This document shows positions 37,840-49,830 of a stretch of DNA of 64,000 nucleotides, one piece after another. The stretch covers positions 248,001 through 312,000 of the forward strand of contig VTFK01000220.1 in assembly GCA_009617715.1 (NCBI GenBank), in the 5' to 3' direction. The notes below the pieces were generated by a model, which was given only the letters and a program-made list of their open reading frames with translations, did not search any database and was not told the origin of the DNA. How positions within the stretch are numbered: the stretch's first letter is position 1; each line of letters begins with the position of its first letter. The stretch is from Plectrocnemia conspersa. Lineage: Eukaryota > Arthropoda > Insecta > Trichoptera > Polycentropodidae. Both the position numbers and the translations under genes were made by a program.

Positions 37840-38365
37840 TAGTGATTCTCAACTTTTTTACACACTGAATATATGAGAAAAATTTCGTAGAACAATTACG
37901 CAAAAAAGCTCATAAAAAAATAATAAATGTTATTTATTAAGTTTTAGACGTTGCTCGAGCAGATAAAATTTAATAAATAAAAATTATATTTGTGTTATTT
38001 TTAAATAAAAAAATATAATTCGGCCTACCATTTTTCAAATCTTATAAAATAAAACATTATAAAAAAAATTAAAACAAACATAATCAGAAGTTAATCAGTA
38101 AACGTTTTTTAATAATAAAAAATCTGGATTTTTGATTTTTTGTCTGCGTTTTTAATTGCAATTTTACACAATATATCAGATCTGTAACATTGTTATCGAC
38201 TGCTGCTAAATGCAGTTTCCCGAAAATATCCGTTATTGCAGCACACGTAGAAACAAAAACAACACACAATCGTATTTTTTTATGCGACGTATACGAATTT
38301 CTTCTTATGACTCGGCTCTGTGTGTATAAAAATTGGTAGTTGTGGTGAACCCTGCCTTACATCTT
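37840..38365 (+). mobile_element. hAT-like end followed by repeat R3, copy b
   Basis: TAGTGATTCTCAACTTTTTT at 37840-37859 is a one-base variant of the hAT-type terminus at 4071. Repeat R3 copy b (38141-38365) follows about 290 bp later, matching 34436-34670. The pairing suggests R3 lies inside a non-autonomous hAT family, here lacking a recognisable right end. No transposase frame. Confidence 0.5.
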
Positions 38366-39204
38366 CAGACAAAAGACGATTAAATATTTATCAAATATAA
38401 AAGTAAATACAAGAATCAAATTGCTGAACCTTATATTGCAGATTCACATATAGCAGGACATCATAAATATCAGGAGGTATTCAAAATTAAAATAAATATA
38501 TTAATCTCATGACATCATGACGAACGCATCAATTATTTTTTTAGCCTCCGCGAGCATTATGACGCCTTGCTATACAAACCTTGAAAATAGCTAATAGTGT
38601 TACCATAAATATGGGTGCAGAAATTTTATTTTTATGTATTATAAATTGTTGCATAAGCTTAACAATAGTCACTTTAACAATTTATACTTCAGAAGGTATT
38701 TAATATAAATTTAAAACTCTTATACTTGACATCTTTCATCCGTCCGTTGAAATGAGGAATATTTTAATATTTTTTACTATATTAATTTCATCATTATCAA
38801 AGAGTATACAACAGTTCTGAAACACAAACTACACAAAGCATATTAGAATATGATGCAAACTAATAAATCATATAATATACGGATTACGACCGTTCCCTTG
38901 ACGAGATATTCTACATATGAACAGCAAATTATAACTTGCAAAACTAAATCTTTGACGGCAATGTTTTACACTTATCGCATACTCAAATATTATTGGAAGT
39001 ATAACCTTTCTTTATATATTATTATTATTTAAGAAAAGTTCACATGTCATATGTATGTATATATTTTATAGATAAATGTTCAATTTAAAACTTATAATAT
39101 AGCAAATAACTAATATTTTTTATTTATTTTGTAATCATTGAATATGAACATCTATGATATATTTAGTAGGCGCTTGACACCAAAAATAAAGCAAAATATA
39201 TTTT
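38366..39204. other. AT-rich background
   Basis: No feature recognised; a 60-codon frame at 38850-39032 has no motif. Confidence 0.45.
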
Positions 39205-39740
39205 GATACACATACACATGCGAATAGTCGTCTTTATTCGTACATAAACACAAATGTGTGTTTGTGTCTTGCCACAAAATTGATTAATGTGTTCCATTAG
39301 ATTAGATGATGGAAGCCAAGGGCTAGGCGTTGGTAGTAGGGAACGAGCGGTTCAACCTCGAGGGAAATCGTGTCACCGATTCCATCTATTAATCAGGTCC
39401 GATATATCCATGGGCAAGTTATAATAATAATAATCGTGTAGGGAGATATGAAGATACAGCTAGCGCTATAGGCGACGAGATAAAGGGTCCGTGTCGCCGT
39501 TTAAACATAGCCTCTCACAGATCTGACCAGATAGTGCCCAGGCTCTCTTAATGGCTAAACCGTGTTTAAATTAACCTAAACAAAGACGACACATCAATTA
39601 GACGCGGGCTTCCTTTTTTTGTACTCTGCCGTTGGACGTTCTCAGACTGGATGTAGTAAGAGAGAGGTGGTGGTTGAGGTGAATCGAAGCGATTCGGACG
39701 TTTGAAAAATAGTCCGAACATGGCAGCCTTATTAATCAAA
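39205..39740. promoter_or_regulatory. Long GC-richer island, candidate enhancer
   Basis: About 450-500 bp of mixed, non-repetitive sequence without long frames. It includes AGGTCCGATATATCCATGGG near 39397, ACAGCTAGCGCTATAGGCG near 39457 and GGGTCCGTGTCGCCG near 39486. A short ATA/TAA run near 39421 interrupts it. Nothing here looks transposon-derived, so it is one of the better conserved-element candidates. Confidence 0.45.
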
Positions 39741-41285
39741 CAAAATAGACAGTGCGAATCTTTTTAAGCTAGAGCCAATTTTTTTTACAATTATTATAAA
39801 TCATGGTTATGTGAAATATCAAAAAAAAAATAGGCTGAGCGGCTAAATATTTACCTACACTTTCACAAATATGATTCTGTGTCTTAGAGCTAAACGACAA
39901 CATATACATTAATTTAAAGTTAAATTTACAAAGAGTAAATAAAATAGATATGAATTGCATTCGCTTCAATTTTTATTTATTTTAAACTTGAATATGCTTT
40001 AGACTAAAAAAATATTCTTAATCTATATCGCACTAATATATTTATTTTATAAATATATATATACGTAAGCAGCTACAATTTACAAAACTTTAATTTTATT
40101 GCAAAAATAGTTTTTGCACTAAATATCTTATGTTAAAAAATTAAAATATGATTATTTTATTATTATTTTAATTTTTCCAAATATTTACCTTAACAGATTT
40201 CCGGTTTTGAATTAGGCACTAACAACACCACACGTCGAACTTGAATCAACTATATTTCTATTCAATCCTCGTATAATATCAATGAACACAGAGATAAAAA
40301 TCTTATTGCTTTCAACACAACATCAAAGTGGTGAGTTATTATACTGATATGTTGGTACATTCAAAGGATACGGGTGAGCAAAAAAGTAGTACGAAAAACG
40401 TCAGATTTAATTATTTTATTTTATAAAATTCAGTTTCTGTAATAAATATTAGGCATATTTCGACTCACGCGATTAATTATTTCCGAATGTTTTTATGCGA
40501 GTCGAATAAAACAACATTCGATATTATATTAGTTTCAAAGCATACAATAGCACAAGTCGCTGCTTTTGACAATTTTATAAAATATTCTTGATCTTATTTG
40601 AATATTACATCAGTGATTATAAAAAATAGTGTTTTAAGACATTGGAATAAAGACAATACCAAACAGAAGTCTTCTAAAAATTTGCCTTATCATAACAACA
40701 AAGGCTACAGAATCAAGTCAATGCTGAGGCCGTTCATCTCCTCAAAGTTGAAAATCTAACCAGAAGACTGAATAAAACTAAACCACACGAATTGATACAA
40801 TCGTAATTATGTTAATAGCAGATAAATCAGGTCATGTAATAATGCACATGTATCTGAGCAATTTACTTAAAATAAATAATTAAAGTTAAAAAAAATCGTA
40901 TGAGTATGTAAAAAATGTAATAAATTGTAACATTATGTTTAATTGATTTTTTTCCATTTACCTTTATCGTAAATGATTTTTTTTATTAATCTAATTTTTT
41001 TCTTAAGAAACATTTGCTCTTCAATAGTCAAATCGACTGCAAATTTTGCAAGAGAAAAAATATTCTGCATAATAATAAAAATACTAAATAAAACGATAAT
41101 TTGAAATTGTGCACTCACCTGAAAAAGAAGACAAAATAATTAATACAAATTTTATTTCAATACAACAAAAGTAACTAAAACATCCACCTATCTTCGTCCA
41201 AGAAGTTGAAAACATCCAACACTCAAAAACGCTATTGCACTAAATCGCCGGAGAAGAATATTAAATAAAAATCTTATTTTGTAAA
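39741..41285. other. AT-rich background
   Basis: No gene, island or repeat recognised. The mixed patch at 40670-40760 is unassigned. Confidence 0.45.
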
Positions 41286-41525
41286 CTCACAGGCGTAAGC
41301 CCAATGCGTTACAAGTATCAACCACCAGACCGAAAGTCTGAGAGTCAGTGACATCTATATTAATAATTATAAATTATTATGTGTAATATAATTTATAACC
41401 AATAGATGTCACTGCAGATAGGACCGGTTCTTTTTAATATCAGAGAATTTTTTATATATAAAAATACCGCTGCTGGGGCTCGAACCCGCAGCATCAGAGT
41501 TACAAGTCTGAAATGTTACAGACTA
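41286..41525 (-). mobile_element. tRNA-derived SINE, copy 1 with tRNA-like head
   Basis: Read on the minus strand, the element starts in a tRNA-like head containing GGTTCGAGCCC (41476-41486), a good Pol III B box, preceded by an anticodon-arm-like TCAGACTTGTAACTCTGA. The body follows, with an inverted-repeat core: AGTGACATCTAT at 41347-41358 pairs with ATAGATGTCACT at 41402-41413, and more pairing lies inside. The 3' end reads CGCATTGGGCTTACGCCTG. The body is shared with 62212-62428. The A box is degenerate and the arms do not fold into a canonical tRNA, so this is a SINE and not a tRNA gene. Confidence 0.7.
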
Positions 41526-42395
41526 TTCCGTGCTTAGTAAAAAAAATGAATTTAATGTAAAAACGGAGCAAATAAATAGCTGCAGAAAATGTCAATAGAC
41601 TATTAAATACTTTTGGTGTGGATACTGTTAAGAAACATGCATCTTTCTTTAGTTGAGAACTAATAACTAAAATCATTAATTGAATCAGAACTGTGTAAAT
41701 CAATAATAGTTAGGCGTAAGTAATCCCACAGTTCTGGACTGAAACCAAAAGTATCATTGTTACAAGGTTTGCTTCTCTTAAATAACATAAACGAATTATT
41801 TATTGATTGTATTGAAACGTGCGAGTGTCCAAACTGAGCCGTATGCGGCCCACAACACCCATTTATGCGTATTGTTAAAAATTAATTAATTAAAATTTTT
41901 TTTTTTTTAAATATTGCTCACTAGTTTTCTTGGTAAAATAAAGCATTTTTTTGCAATGCAATACAATTTAATTTTTAAAGGCATTCAATTTCACTTCTAA
42001 TTGAAATTTTGGCAATGTAATCAAATCTAAAAATTAAAGGCATTATATTTAAATAAACTGCAAGGATTGTGTCTTATAAAAATAAAATAAAGATTTAGAA
42101 AAAATCTTACGTCTCAAAAACAACTATTTCAAAAACTGACTTCTCATTCTTTATTTCTGCAATTTATGTGGTAGAAAATTTATTTTCTAAGCAAAGCAAA
42201 TCCATTTACTAACGATGAATTTAATAAGGTATGCTTTAAAAGCGCAGTGAAAATAATTTATCCTAAAAACATACAAAAAATTATACGTCTGATAATGATA
42301 CTGATATTACAGATTGACAACAAATTTATTACTACCGAAGTATTGGCTTCAAAAATCATTTTTTTACAGATTTATTTACATTATCTAAATTTTGC
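41526..42395. other. AT-rich background
   Basis: Nothing recognised. Confidence 0.45.
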
Positions 42396-42877
42396 TTAAC
42401 CTTTTGAGCGGTATCTCCGTACATTTACGGTGGTCGATCTTTCACTGTTTTGGTGTACCCCTGATAGTTATAGTGAAACTTTATATTTATATAATATTTT
42501 TTTTAATTGGATTTAATGTAAATGATTTTTATAAAAAATAATTAAAAAACAAGTATGGTATAAATTCACATAAAAATATAATAAATATAAATTTTATAAG
42601 AAATATTGAAAACATTTGAATTTATATAAGAAAAATCCATAAAAAACAAATAATATACAAAAAAAATATGCAAAATAAATTAGTGATATTTAATAATTTA
42701 AAAGTGTTAAAATAAATTATTATTTCAAACGATTGATTTTTTCTAAAATTTAATATAAATGCAATATTAAATATTAATAAATAAATAAAAAAAATGGTCA
42801 TGAAAAAATACATAATATAACTCACTTTTAAAAAAAATTAAAAAAGTGTTAAATTAACTCATTACTTAAATGGTTAA
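42396..42877 (+). mobile_element. piggyBac-like MITE
   Basis: TTAA at 42396-42399 begins TTAACCTTTTGAGCGG. On the other side the sequence ends CTTAAATGGTTAA at 42877, whose reverse complement is TTAACCATTTAAG. The two 13-bp ends match at 11 positions and each carries TTAA, the piggyBac target. GAGCGGTATCTCCGTACATT follows the left end, a mixed-base patch in otherwise AT-rich interior. No transposase is encoded; the 67-codon minus frame is AT-rich noise. Confidence 0.55.
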
Positions 42878-43884
42878 CCATCACATGTTGGATGTATTAA
42901 GCGATGACTGGATAAAAAAAATACAGCGAAACTAATTTACGACGATGCAAAGAAGATTGATATTTTCCAGTTCATAAAATGTCACTGCATTCTACATTAT
43001 AAAATGACTTTAAAAATAAACAATATTATAAACGTCATCATTAACAATAAAATCACAACTAATTTAAAGCTTCTGAATCTTCTGGAAACTGTACTTTAAT
43101 GCAGTAAAGTCACGAACTCAAAAGGAAATCCTACACTTGAATTTGAAAATGGCTAATTAAATATTTCTAGTGCATATCACTGCTTATTTAAATAAACTGA
43201 CTTTTCATCGCCAAGATAAGAATCAGTTAACAGCGACGACATTTAAAATTAAACCGAAATTGTGTTGTTACGAAATTTACTTTAAAGCATTGTAAATAGG
43301 AAAAAATTGCAGCTTTATGCAGATTTTAGAAAACAGCAACTGCATTTTGATACATTTGCTACTCTATTCTCTGTTGACATCGACACATTATCTATACTAA
43401 TGGCGCTTATTTAAATAATTAAAGTAAGTTATTATCAAAGAAAAATACATATAAATATTAATGTCATAAGCCGTGAATTAAATCATAAATCTGAATTTAA
43501 AGTAATATGTTTATTTATTTATTTATTTATATATTATAATTTGTAACCACCCTGTTTATACATGCGCATTAATAAGCACCGAGAAGAAGGTAATATTTCA
43601 TATAATTATTTAATTAACAGCGTGTCAGAACGCACTTGCTATCATTTTAGCCCTCATCTTATTCCAACATAAAATATTATCTTAATAAAAGTATTCGTTA
43701 TTTATTTAATTAATATTAAATGGCACTTTGGAAAGCGTAAAACCTGATAAATGTAATATATTATTTAATATTTTTAGAAAACATAAGTATTTGCATGTAA
43801 ACTTCAGCATCACAATCGAAGGTATGTGCTATTTTCTTTTTTTAGTGCAATTTTTTTGCGTTGCCATGTCGACGTCTTGCGTCA
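42878..43884. other. AT-rich background
   Basis: Nothing recognised beyond a TTTACGAC word at 42936-42943 and a (TTTA)n run near 43508-43531. A 61-codon plus frame near 43728 is not supported. Confidence 0.4.
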
Positions 43885-44180
43885 ATTTCGATTCGACGCT
43901 AAGCATATTTTAATACTACATCATAACAAAGATGGGGAAGATTGATCCTTAGCGCGGTATGAACGAGGATCGTCCACAGCATCCATAATGGCGTGTCACT
44001 CTCTTGTCACCTACACCATATGCGGGGGATTTGAATAATTATCCTTGGCACTATAGCATAGATCAATTAGGACTGCTTCGACTATTTATCACGCACTTTG
44101 CCCCCAAAAGCAAAAGGGACCATACACCCTCAGCCCTTGTCTCTGGGTGTATGGGGTGTATCTTAACGCTTAATTGCTGA
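43885..44180. promoter_or_regulatory. GC-richer island with a hairpin
   Basis: A well-bounded block containing AGCGCGGTATGAACGAGG near 43951 and CATAATGGCGTGTCAC near 43984. The hairpin CCATACACCC (44120-44129) / GGGTGTATGG (44145-44154) has a 15-base loop. No long frame and no transposon signature. Candidate conserved non-coding element; the hairpin stem (10 bp) is short for a microRNA. Confidence 0.45.
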
Positions 44181-44374
44181 ATTTCCGCATTAGCTGTGTG
44201 CCTTAGTTAATGTATAACTACTTATATTTTTTAATTATGCTTTAATGTTATATATCATATAATACAAAGCGATTTCATTAAGGAGTATCGTATTATATTT
44301 ATTTATTTATTTATTTACACACATGTGCAGAGCGTAATAGCTATACATCAATGACCTCTGCCATTGAAAATAAA

Positions 44375-45012
44375 ATATTAATAATTATAAATTAATGGCT
44401 AGACCAAATTGCAAGTGCTTGAATGAGAATTAAATGGTCGAAATCGTCAGATACTTGTTCTTATTGGGTAGGTTAGACAAGCGCTGATAATTAAATGGCA
44501 CAAAAATTAATTTCTTCTAGAGATTCTGGACTATGTTTATTCCCTAAAAATCACTTGTAGTCATAGCTCGAAAAATTCACATCCCAGCATACCATGTAGG
44601 AATTTTGTGGGAAATAATAATTGACTAAGTATCTGAGAAATATTTTTCACGTTTAAGTGAGAAATATTTTTTACAGCTTTTATATTAAAAGAAATTAAAT
44701 TGCACAATTTTTTAATTAGATCAGAGAAACATGCTCACATGCTTAAACAAAGCACAAAGTGTCCTAGAGCTTCATAATTAACGCAATTCAAATTCCAAAA
44801 TCAAAGAAAATTTATTGAAATATGTTTAAAATTCTGTGCGATAAAACACATTGTTATTTTAATAGAATAGGTTCTGAAATGACATTTTCAGATACAAATA
44901 ATGTAGCTAATTTTTGCACAAGAACCTGAATGAGTCTTCAAATATTAAATTTTGTTCGTGGAACACTGCGGAACATAGGTGTTTCATGGAACATAGTTCG
45001 CGAAACCTTGAT
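44375..45012 (+). mobile_element. Repeat R4 copy b ending in a hAT-like terminus
   Basis: 44375-44680 aligns with 26880-27185. The block ends at 44955-45012 with a sequence whose reverse complement reads AAGGTTTCGCGAACTATG and then TTCCATGAAACACC, resembling common hAT termini. No transposase frame is legible. A (TTTA)n run lies just upstream at 44298-44319. Confidence 0.45.
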
Positions 45013-46195
45013 TTAAAGCATACTTCAAATACTTTGGCTAGTGATGATAAAATTGCCACCTGCGTATAATTCTCTATCTTTGATTAGATTCCAATTTAAT
45101 GTAAAGGAAAGGTTTAAACAGAAGCTAAAATTAAATTTGTCTGCTCATTTTTTCGCCTTCAATTCATCTTAACAAAAGTAAAAAATATCGATCGATTGAC
45201 ATTGTGTACATATTTTCAGATAATATCTTACTATTATGAACATAGACCACTTAAGATAAAGAATAAATATTCTCTTTAAACAAAATTACAAATACAAATA
45301 GTCTAACATACAAAATAGTAATACTATTACTAAATCACTTTGAATGTACTAAACCTTATTTATCATATTAACTTATTGTACAATACCAATGATATTATTT
45401 ATGTTTTCAGTTCCATTTCGCATACATGTCGCAAATATATTATACAAACACATTATCATAATATGCAATCTCACAATTGATATCGAACCTTTGGCAACGT
45501 CCATTTGTCCTTTTTAGTCACGTTAGAAATGTACATGCTCGTCTTCTTTTTGTTATCAGTATTGTTATTGTTGTCATTTTTGTTTTTGTTTGTTCCCACA
45601 CAAAATTATCGTCACCGACATTGTTTGCAATATGTTTCTACATAAGTTTTGCATGAATCCTCTTTTTTTTTTCTTTTGGAATTATCGTTGCCGTATTAGA
45701 AAGCCTGATCGTTTATAACAAAGCATGTTTGTCAACATGTTCCACTTGGGTATACGTAATAACCCAGTTACCTTTTTTGCTGTCTAGAGTACAGCGGATC
45801 AAAATGTAAATAAAACCATAAATATTCATTATTTTTAGACATTTTATTAAATAGTTACAGTCAGACGAGTTTGCTTTCGTGACTGTATGTTAACACAATT
45901 TAATTAGTGTAAGCACTTGGAAGTTACGGTTGCTTTGAAACAATGATATTCATAGTTCTATAAGTCATTGTGTGCATAACAAGTGTTCAGAACACTCTAA
46001 TTGGATGCATTGTGTAAATATTACAAAAATATTAATTTTAATATCAAATTCTAATAATTAATAAATCTGTATCAAAATTTGCTGTATGGTGTGTTTTTTA
46101 ATATTTCGTAAGCATTTGCCAAAGTGTAGCATCCCAGGCTACATTATAAAATCAAGAAATAACTTCCTCATAATTTATTTTTAATACTTAAATCA
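45013..46195. other. AT-rich background with mixed patch at 45480-45790
   Basis: The mixed patch has a (TTG/TTT)-rich run near 45545-45595 and CGTTGCCGTATTAG near 45688. Nothing coding recognised. Confidence 0.4.
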
Positions 46196-46520
46196 TATCT
46201 GAGTGATCTGAGTCACTTCTTGAGAACTCCATCACAGACGCATACCTGATTTTTCCAGATGTGCCATGGGGAAGTGTTCTAGGATGTATATGTTATTCAT
46301 AGTGGACCTAACAATCATGGCATCAGACGTGGAACATACAAGACCATTTAATTAAGATACAAGTATGGCTCAGGAAATTGGGGAACAAAGCCAAGGAAGA
46401 CAAATCTCTGTATGTTACCTTCGCGCCAATCTTCGGACTTCATTTAATGCCAAAGCAATCTCAATATTAACCAGTGAAAAATATCTAAGGATTTACTTTG
46501 ACAGGGACTTTAGCTTTGTA
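46196..46520 (+). pseudogene. Jockey-type LINE reverse-transcriptase fragment
   Basis: One frame reads ITDAYLIFPDVPWGSVLGCI near 46230-46290, matching the G(V)PQGSVLGP motif of non-LTR reverse transcriptases with Q replaced by W. After stops come IQVWLRKLGNKAKEDKSLYV and TFAP, then VKNI*GFTL, matching the 'L..WL.KW.IK.NE.KS.HVTF' and 'VKYLGI.LD' motifs that follow the catalytic aspartates in jockey elements. The intervening YADD segment is missing, and there are at least four in-frame stops. Dead copy. Confidence 0.85.
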
Positions 46521-47934
46521 AGCTTTATTGCTTAAATGACAGTAAAACAAAATTGTCATTAGAAAATAAAATACTGATATAAAATCAATAATGATGCCAG
46601 TATGGTTTGGGGTCTGTTGTGCTTTCTTCAAGTCAAATATACATTTTATACAAAAGTTCCAAAACAATTACTTCATATTGAAAGTAACTGCATATACGGA
46701 TGTGTGCAAATTGTCATAAAAAATCTGTTATAAATAGTAAAAAATTATTGTCTCATTGTCAAAAGACAATTTGTGAAATTAAAAGTATTGGCAAAACTTT
46801 GGTTTAAAAAATAGGTAGAAACACTAGTTTTAAATATTTTTTGTATAGGTTTATTATAATATAATATTTTAAATGAATGTTTTCGTATTTTTATATTAGA
46901 TATAAAATAATATGTTACTACAGTATTTTTTAAGAAATACAAATGTATTATTTATAAATTTAATACTAAAAAAAGACTAAATTTTTGGATAGAATGGTAT
47001 AAAAAATAAGTACGCTAAAGGTATGAATTAATAAAACAATATTATTAGGACAATCGGAAAAAATAATAATAAAATTAGATTTGTTTAATGGAATAAGGAA
47101 GCATATTATTAAGCTATTTTTTGATTTGTACACGAACTTATATAATTAAAATAATTATTTATTATTATTATTTCCTAACGTTAAATAATATTTCATATAT
47201 ATATATATATTTTTTTGTGTTATAAAATTAGTTAGTAGCTTAATATTTTTTTTAAATAGTGAATAATAAATACCCTTTATCTTAATTATTTGGTAATTGA
47301 AATATATGATACATTGCTGTTATGGGGAGAATTTTTTTAATATTACTTAGGTTTAAGCTTTTTTATATAAGTAAATATATTTAATTTTGCAAAACGTAAT
47401 ATAAGCAATTTTATTGTGTATTTCTATGCTTTGTTTTATTTAATTCTATAATTAAGTTTATTTCTGTAACAATTTTTTTTAAAACGTACAATTGTAGATT
47501 TTTAGAAACACATGAGAGCTATAATTATTTATAAAAAATTCGGTTCTTTCATTTAAAACATTGTTGTCAAAAATCGGTATTATCAAATACGAACTTTTTA
47601 GAAACACGTCCGCATTTGATACGTAAAAGTTGAAAGTATATATCGTCCTTTATTAAAAATAAAATCTCTCATTTTTTGCAGTTACTAAATACAATTTTTA
47701 GATAAAACATAACGTGATTTTTATTCTATATATGTATATATATTTTATATATGATTTATATCTAGTAATAAAAGCGTTATTTTATTTTTTAAGTAAGAAC
47801 TTTTTTTCAGACGTAATGATATTTTATTGACAATTTTATTTTATTTTTATTTAATTATTGGTTCTGTATTCGTGTATATTATTATTTTAATTTAAAATTA
47901 ATTTTGCCCAAAATGATAATAAAATTAATAGGGT
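46521..47934. other. AT-rich background
   Basis: Nothing recognised. Short frames at 46485-46942 on the minus strand overlap the LINE remnant or low-complexity DNA. A short (TA)n run lies near 47197-47211. Confidence 0.45.
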
Positions 47935-48320
47935 TGCTGCTGGTTGTCTTCGTATTTAACTTCTGTATTCGTCCCTCCCCTCGCCTCATCCGCCTCCCGC
48001 TTCCAGGCTTCGTTCCCTTGCTTAGGTGGATGGGGATATAGAAGTCATTTTACAGTATGATGAATTACATGCCATTACAATTCACAAAAGAAAAATGCCG
48101 GGGCCGCGGACAATGCGGGCCCCCGCCGGGGGACTCCTCTATTTGCCAAATTCCATGAAATGAAGATGCCACCAGCAAAATGCTGTCTATAATGCATTCC
48201 TATATCTGCGCGAGTACCTAAAAATGGCAATAAATTTTCAGAGAGAGAGAGACGACGGTCCACAAAAGGAGGACGGTTCTGTGAACTGAGCATATCGACA
48301 ATGTCCAAACACATAAATTA
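47935..48320. promoter_or_regulatory. GC-rich island with GAGA and Pho-type words (PRE-like)
   Basis: It begins with a CT-rich tract (CGTCCCTCCCCTCGCC), then a very GC-rich core near 48099-48133 (GGGGCCGCGGACAATGCGGG). Then comes AAAATGGC at 48221-48228, containing inverted GCCAT (the Pleiohomeotic core), and a GAGAGAGAGAGA run at 48241-48252. GAGA plus GCCAT within 35 bp is the classic word pair of Polycomb/Trithorax response elements in flies. A 79-codon minus frame is present but has no domain. Function is inferred. Confidence 0.45.
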
Positions 48321-48599
48321 TTTGGATAGACAAACATAGTTTTAAGTATGAGATTTGACTTGAATTGAGATGCTTATGGAACATTTTAAAAGTTAACATT
48401 GTTTATGGATTACATGCTAGCAAATATTTATCTACAATGATGAAATTAAGATTGAAGCAGTAAACTAAAATTCATTAATTTGAACTAATTTCTCTGATAA
48501 TGAAACTATGATAATATTTTTAAATAATTATTATTTATTAATCAAATTTTTACAGTTCTTTAAAAATTATCAAACTCTATAGAATTCCTTATATTTTTA

Positions 48600-48925
48600 A
48601 TATATTATCATATTTTTCTTGCCACAAGAAATATTCTCCTGCGTGTGATTTACTTTTTTATGCATCTGACTTCAGCTAACTTTTTGAGTGATTATAATTT
48701 ATATAAGAAGTTTATCACTATTGACATATTATAAACAAGCAAACAAATCAATCTGCTTAATTAAATATTATAAAATAACTTTCTTATCAGACATTAGACG
48801 GCTAATCTAACATACTTTGATGCCGGCAATTTTATTTAATCTATTCAACGATTTCGTCATTTTACAAAGTGATCATATTATCACTCTTTCGATTGCTCTT
48901 TTTATTCTCAAAAATCATTTAATCA
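48600..48925 (+). repeat. Tandem duplication unit 1 (about 370 bp period)
   Basis: Aligns with 48970-49290. Anchors: TTCTCCT at 48634 and 49005 followed by GTGATT and TTTTTTATGCA; TTTTTGAGTGATT in both; ACAAAGTGATCATAT at about 48864 against ACAAAGCGACCATAT at 49234. The shift is 370-371 bp throughout. Substitutions are frequent, so the duplication is old. Confidence 0.8.
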
Positions 48926-48969
48926 TTGTCCTTATTGTGTTATATCTTGTCTTGCAATTACTCATATTA

Positions 48970-49290
48970 TTATTATAAAAAATATTTCTATAAAAAAACG
49001 ATTGTTCTCCTACATGTGATTAAATTTTTTATGCACTATTTTTGCCTTTAGCTCATTTTTTGAGTGATTTGATTTTCTATAAGATATTTATGACTATATA
49101 GTTTATTAATAACATATTTTAAACATACAAAACAATAACTTTTTAATCTACTCATCTCAAACTTTCGTCGTATATTTCAACATAATTTGCTGTTGCGAAT
49201 AATATTTAGTCTATTTAACGAATTCTTAATTTCACAAAGCGACCATATTTATTTGCTCAAACAAATCGTATCATTATATTTGATCAAAAT
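48970..49290 (+). repeat. Tandem duplication unit 2
   Basis: Second unit of the head-to-tail duplication described at 48600-48925. No third unit is visible on either side. Confidence 0.8.
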
Positions 49291-49545
49291 TATATACATA
49301 CAAATTTATAGTATTTTTTACGGGAAATATCTCAAGCATTTATATTATTAAGTCAAGGTTTTGTATAGCTGGTTTATAAATTTGCCTTAATTTTACATAG
49401 TCAAACACATTTCTCTAATTATAAAGACCATACTTAGAACAATGTAAAGATCTCTATGTTTCATGATCATTGAAAAAATATTATTTTATATTTTATTCCA
49501 TATAAAAAAAGTTTGAGCACCTCAACCACACAGCGATGCAATGTT

Positions 49546-49830
49546 AAATGAGATATCGAACACCTGTTAACAACACCGTGAAATAGTTCATGTTTTGATG
49601 CCCGTTGCGTATTATTGTGTACGGTAGATATGTATAGTATGAATAGACTTGTGTATATGTCACGTTTGTTTGAAAATCGCGCATGACACGCTGCTTTGGC
49701 CATTCGGTCATTGTAGTCATGTGTGTTGTGGGTGGTCAACGGTGTGGCCCGTGTGGCCACTTCCCTACTGTTCCATTGTGTCCATTGTCATGGTAGATTC
49801 TAGGTACTGACTCACTTCCATAGGTATAGT
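49546..49830. promoter_or_regulatory. GC-richer island, candidate regulatory DNA
   Basis: Mixed block with AACACCTGTTAAC near 49559 (Snail-type E-box), GTTTGAAAATCGCGCATGAC near 49668 and a G/T-rich part with GTGGCCCGTGTGGCCAC near 49743. A 97-codon minus frame at 49467-49760 spans it but has no recognisable domain and is rich in H, T and R. Coding cannot be fully excluded without alignment. Confidence 0.35.

Noticed and set aside
41461..41525. tRNA gene.
   Set aside because: The B box is good, but the anticodon arm has an odd loop, there is no acceptor stem pairing and it runs into a repeated body; called SINE instead.
42622..42825. 67-codon hydrophobic minus frame.
   Set aside because: Composed of I/F/L/Y codons expected from AT-rich DNA inside the piggyBac-like MITE.
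49467..49760. 97-codon minus frame.
   Set aside because: No recognisable motif, biased composition, and it follows the GC island exactly. Kept only as a caveat in the island entry.
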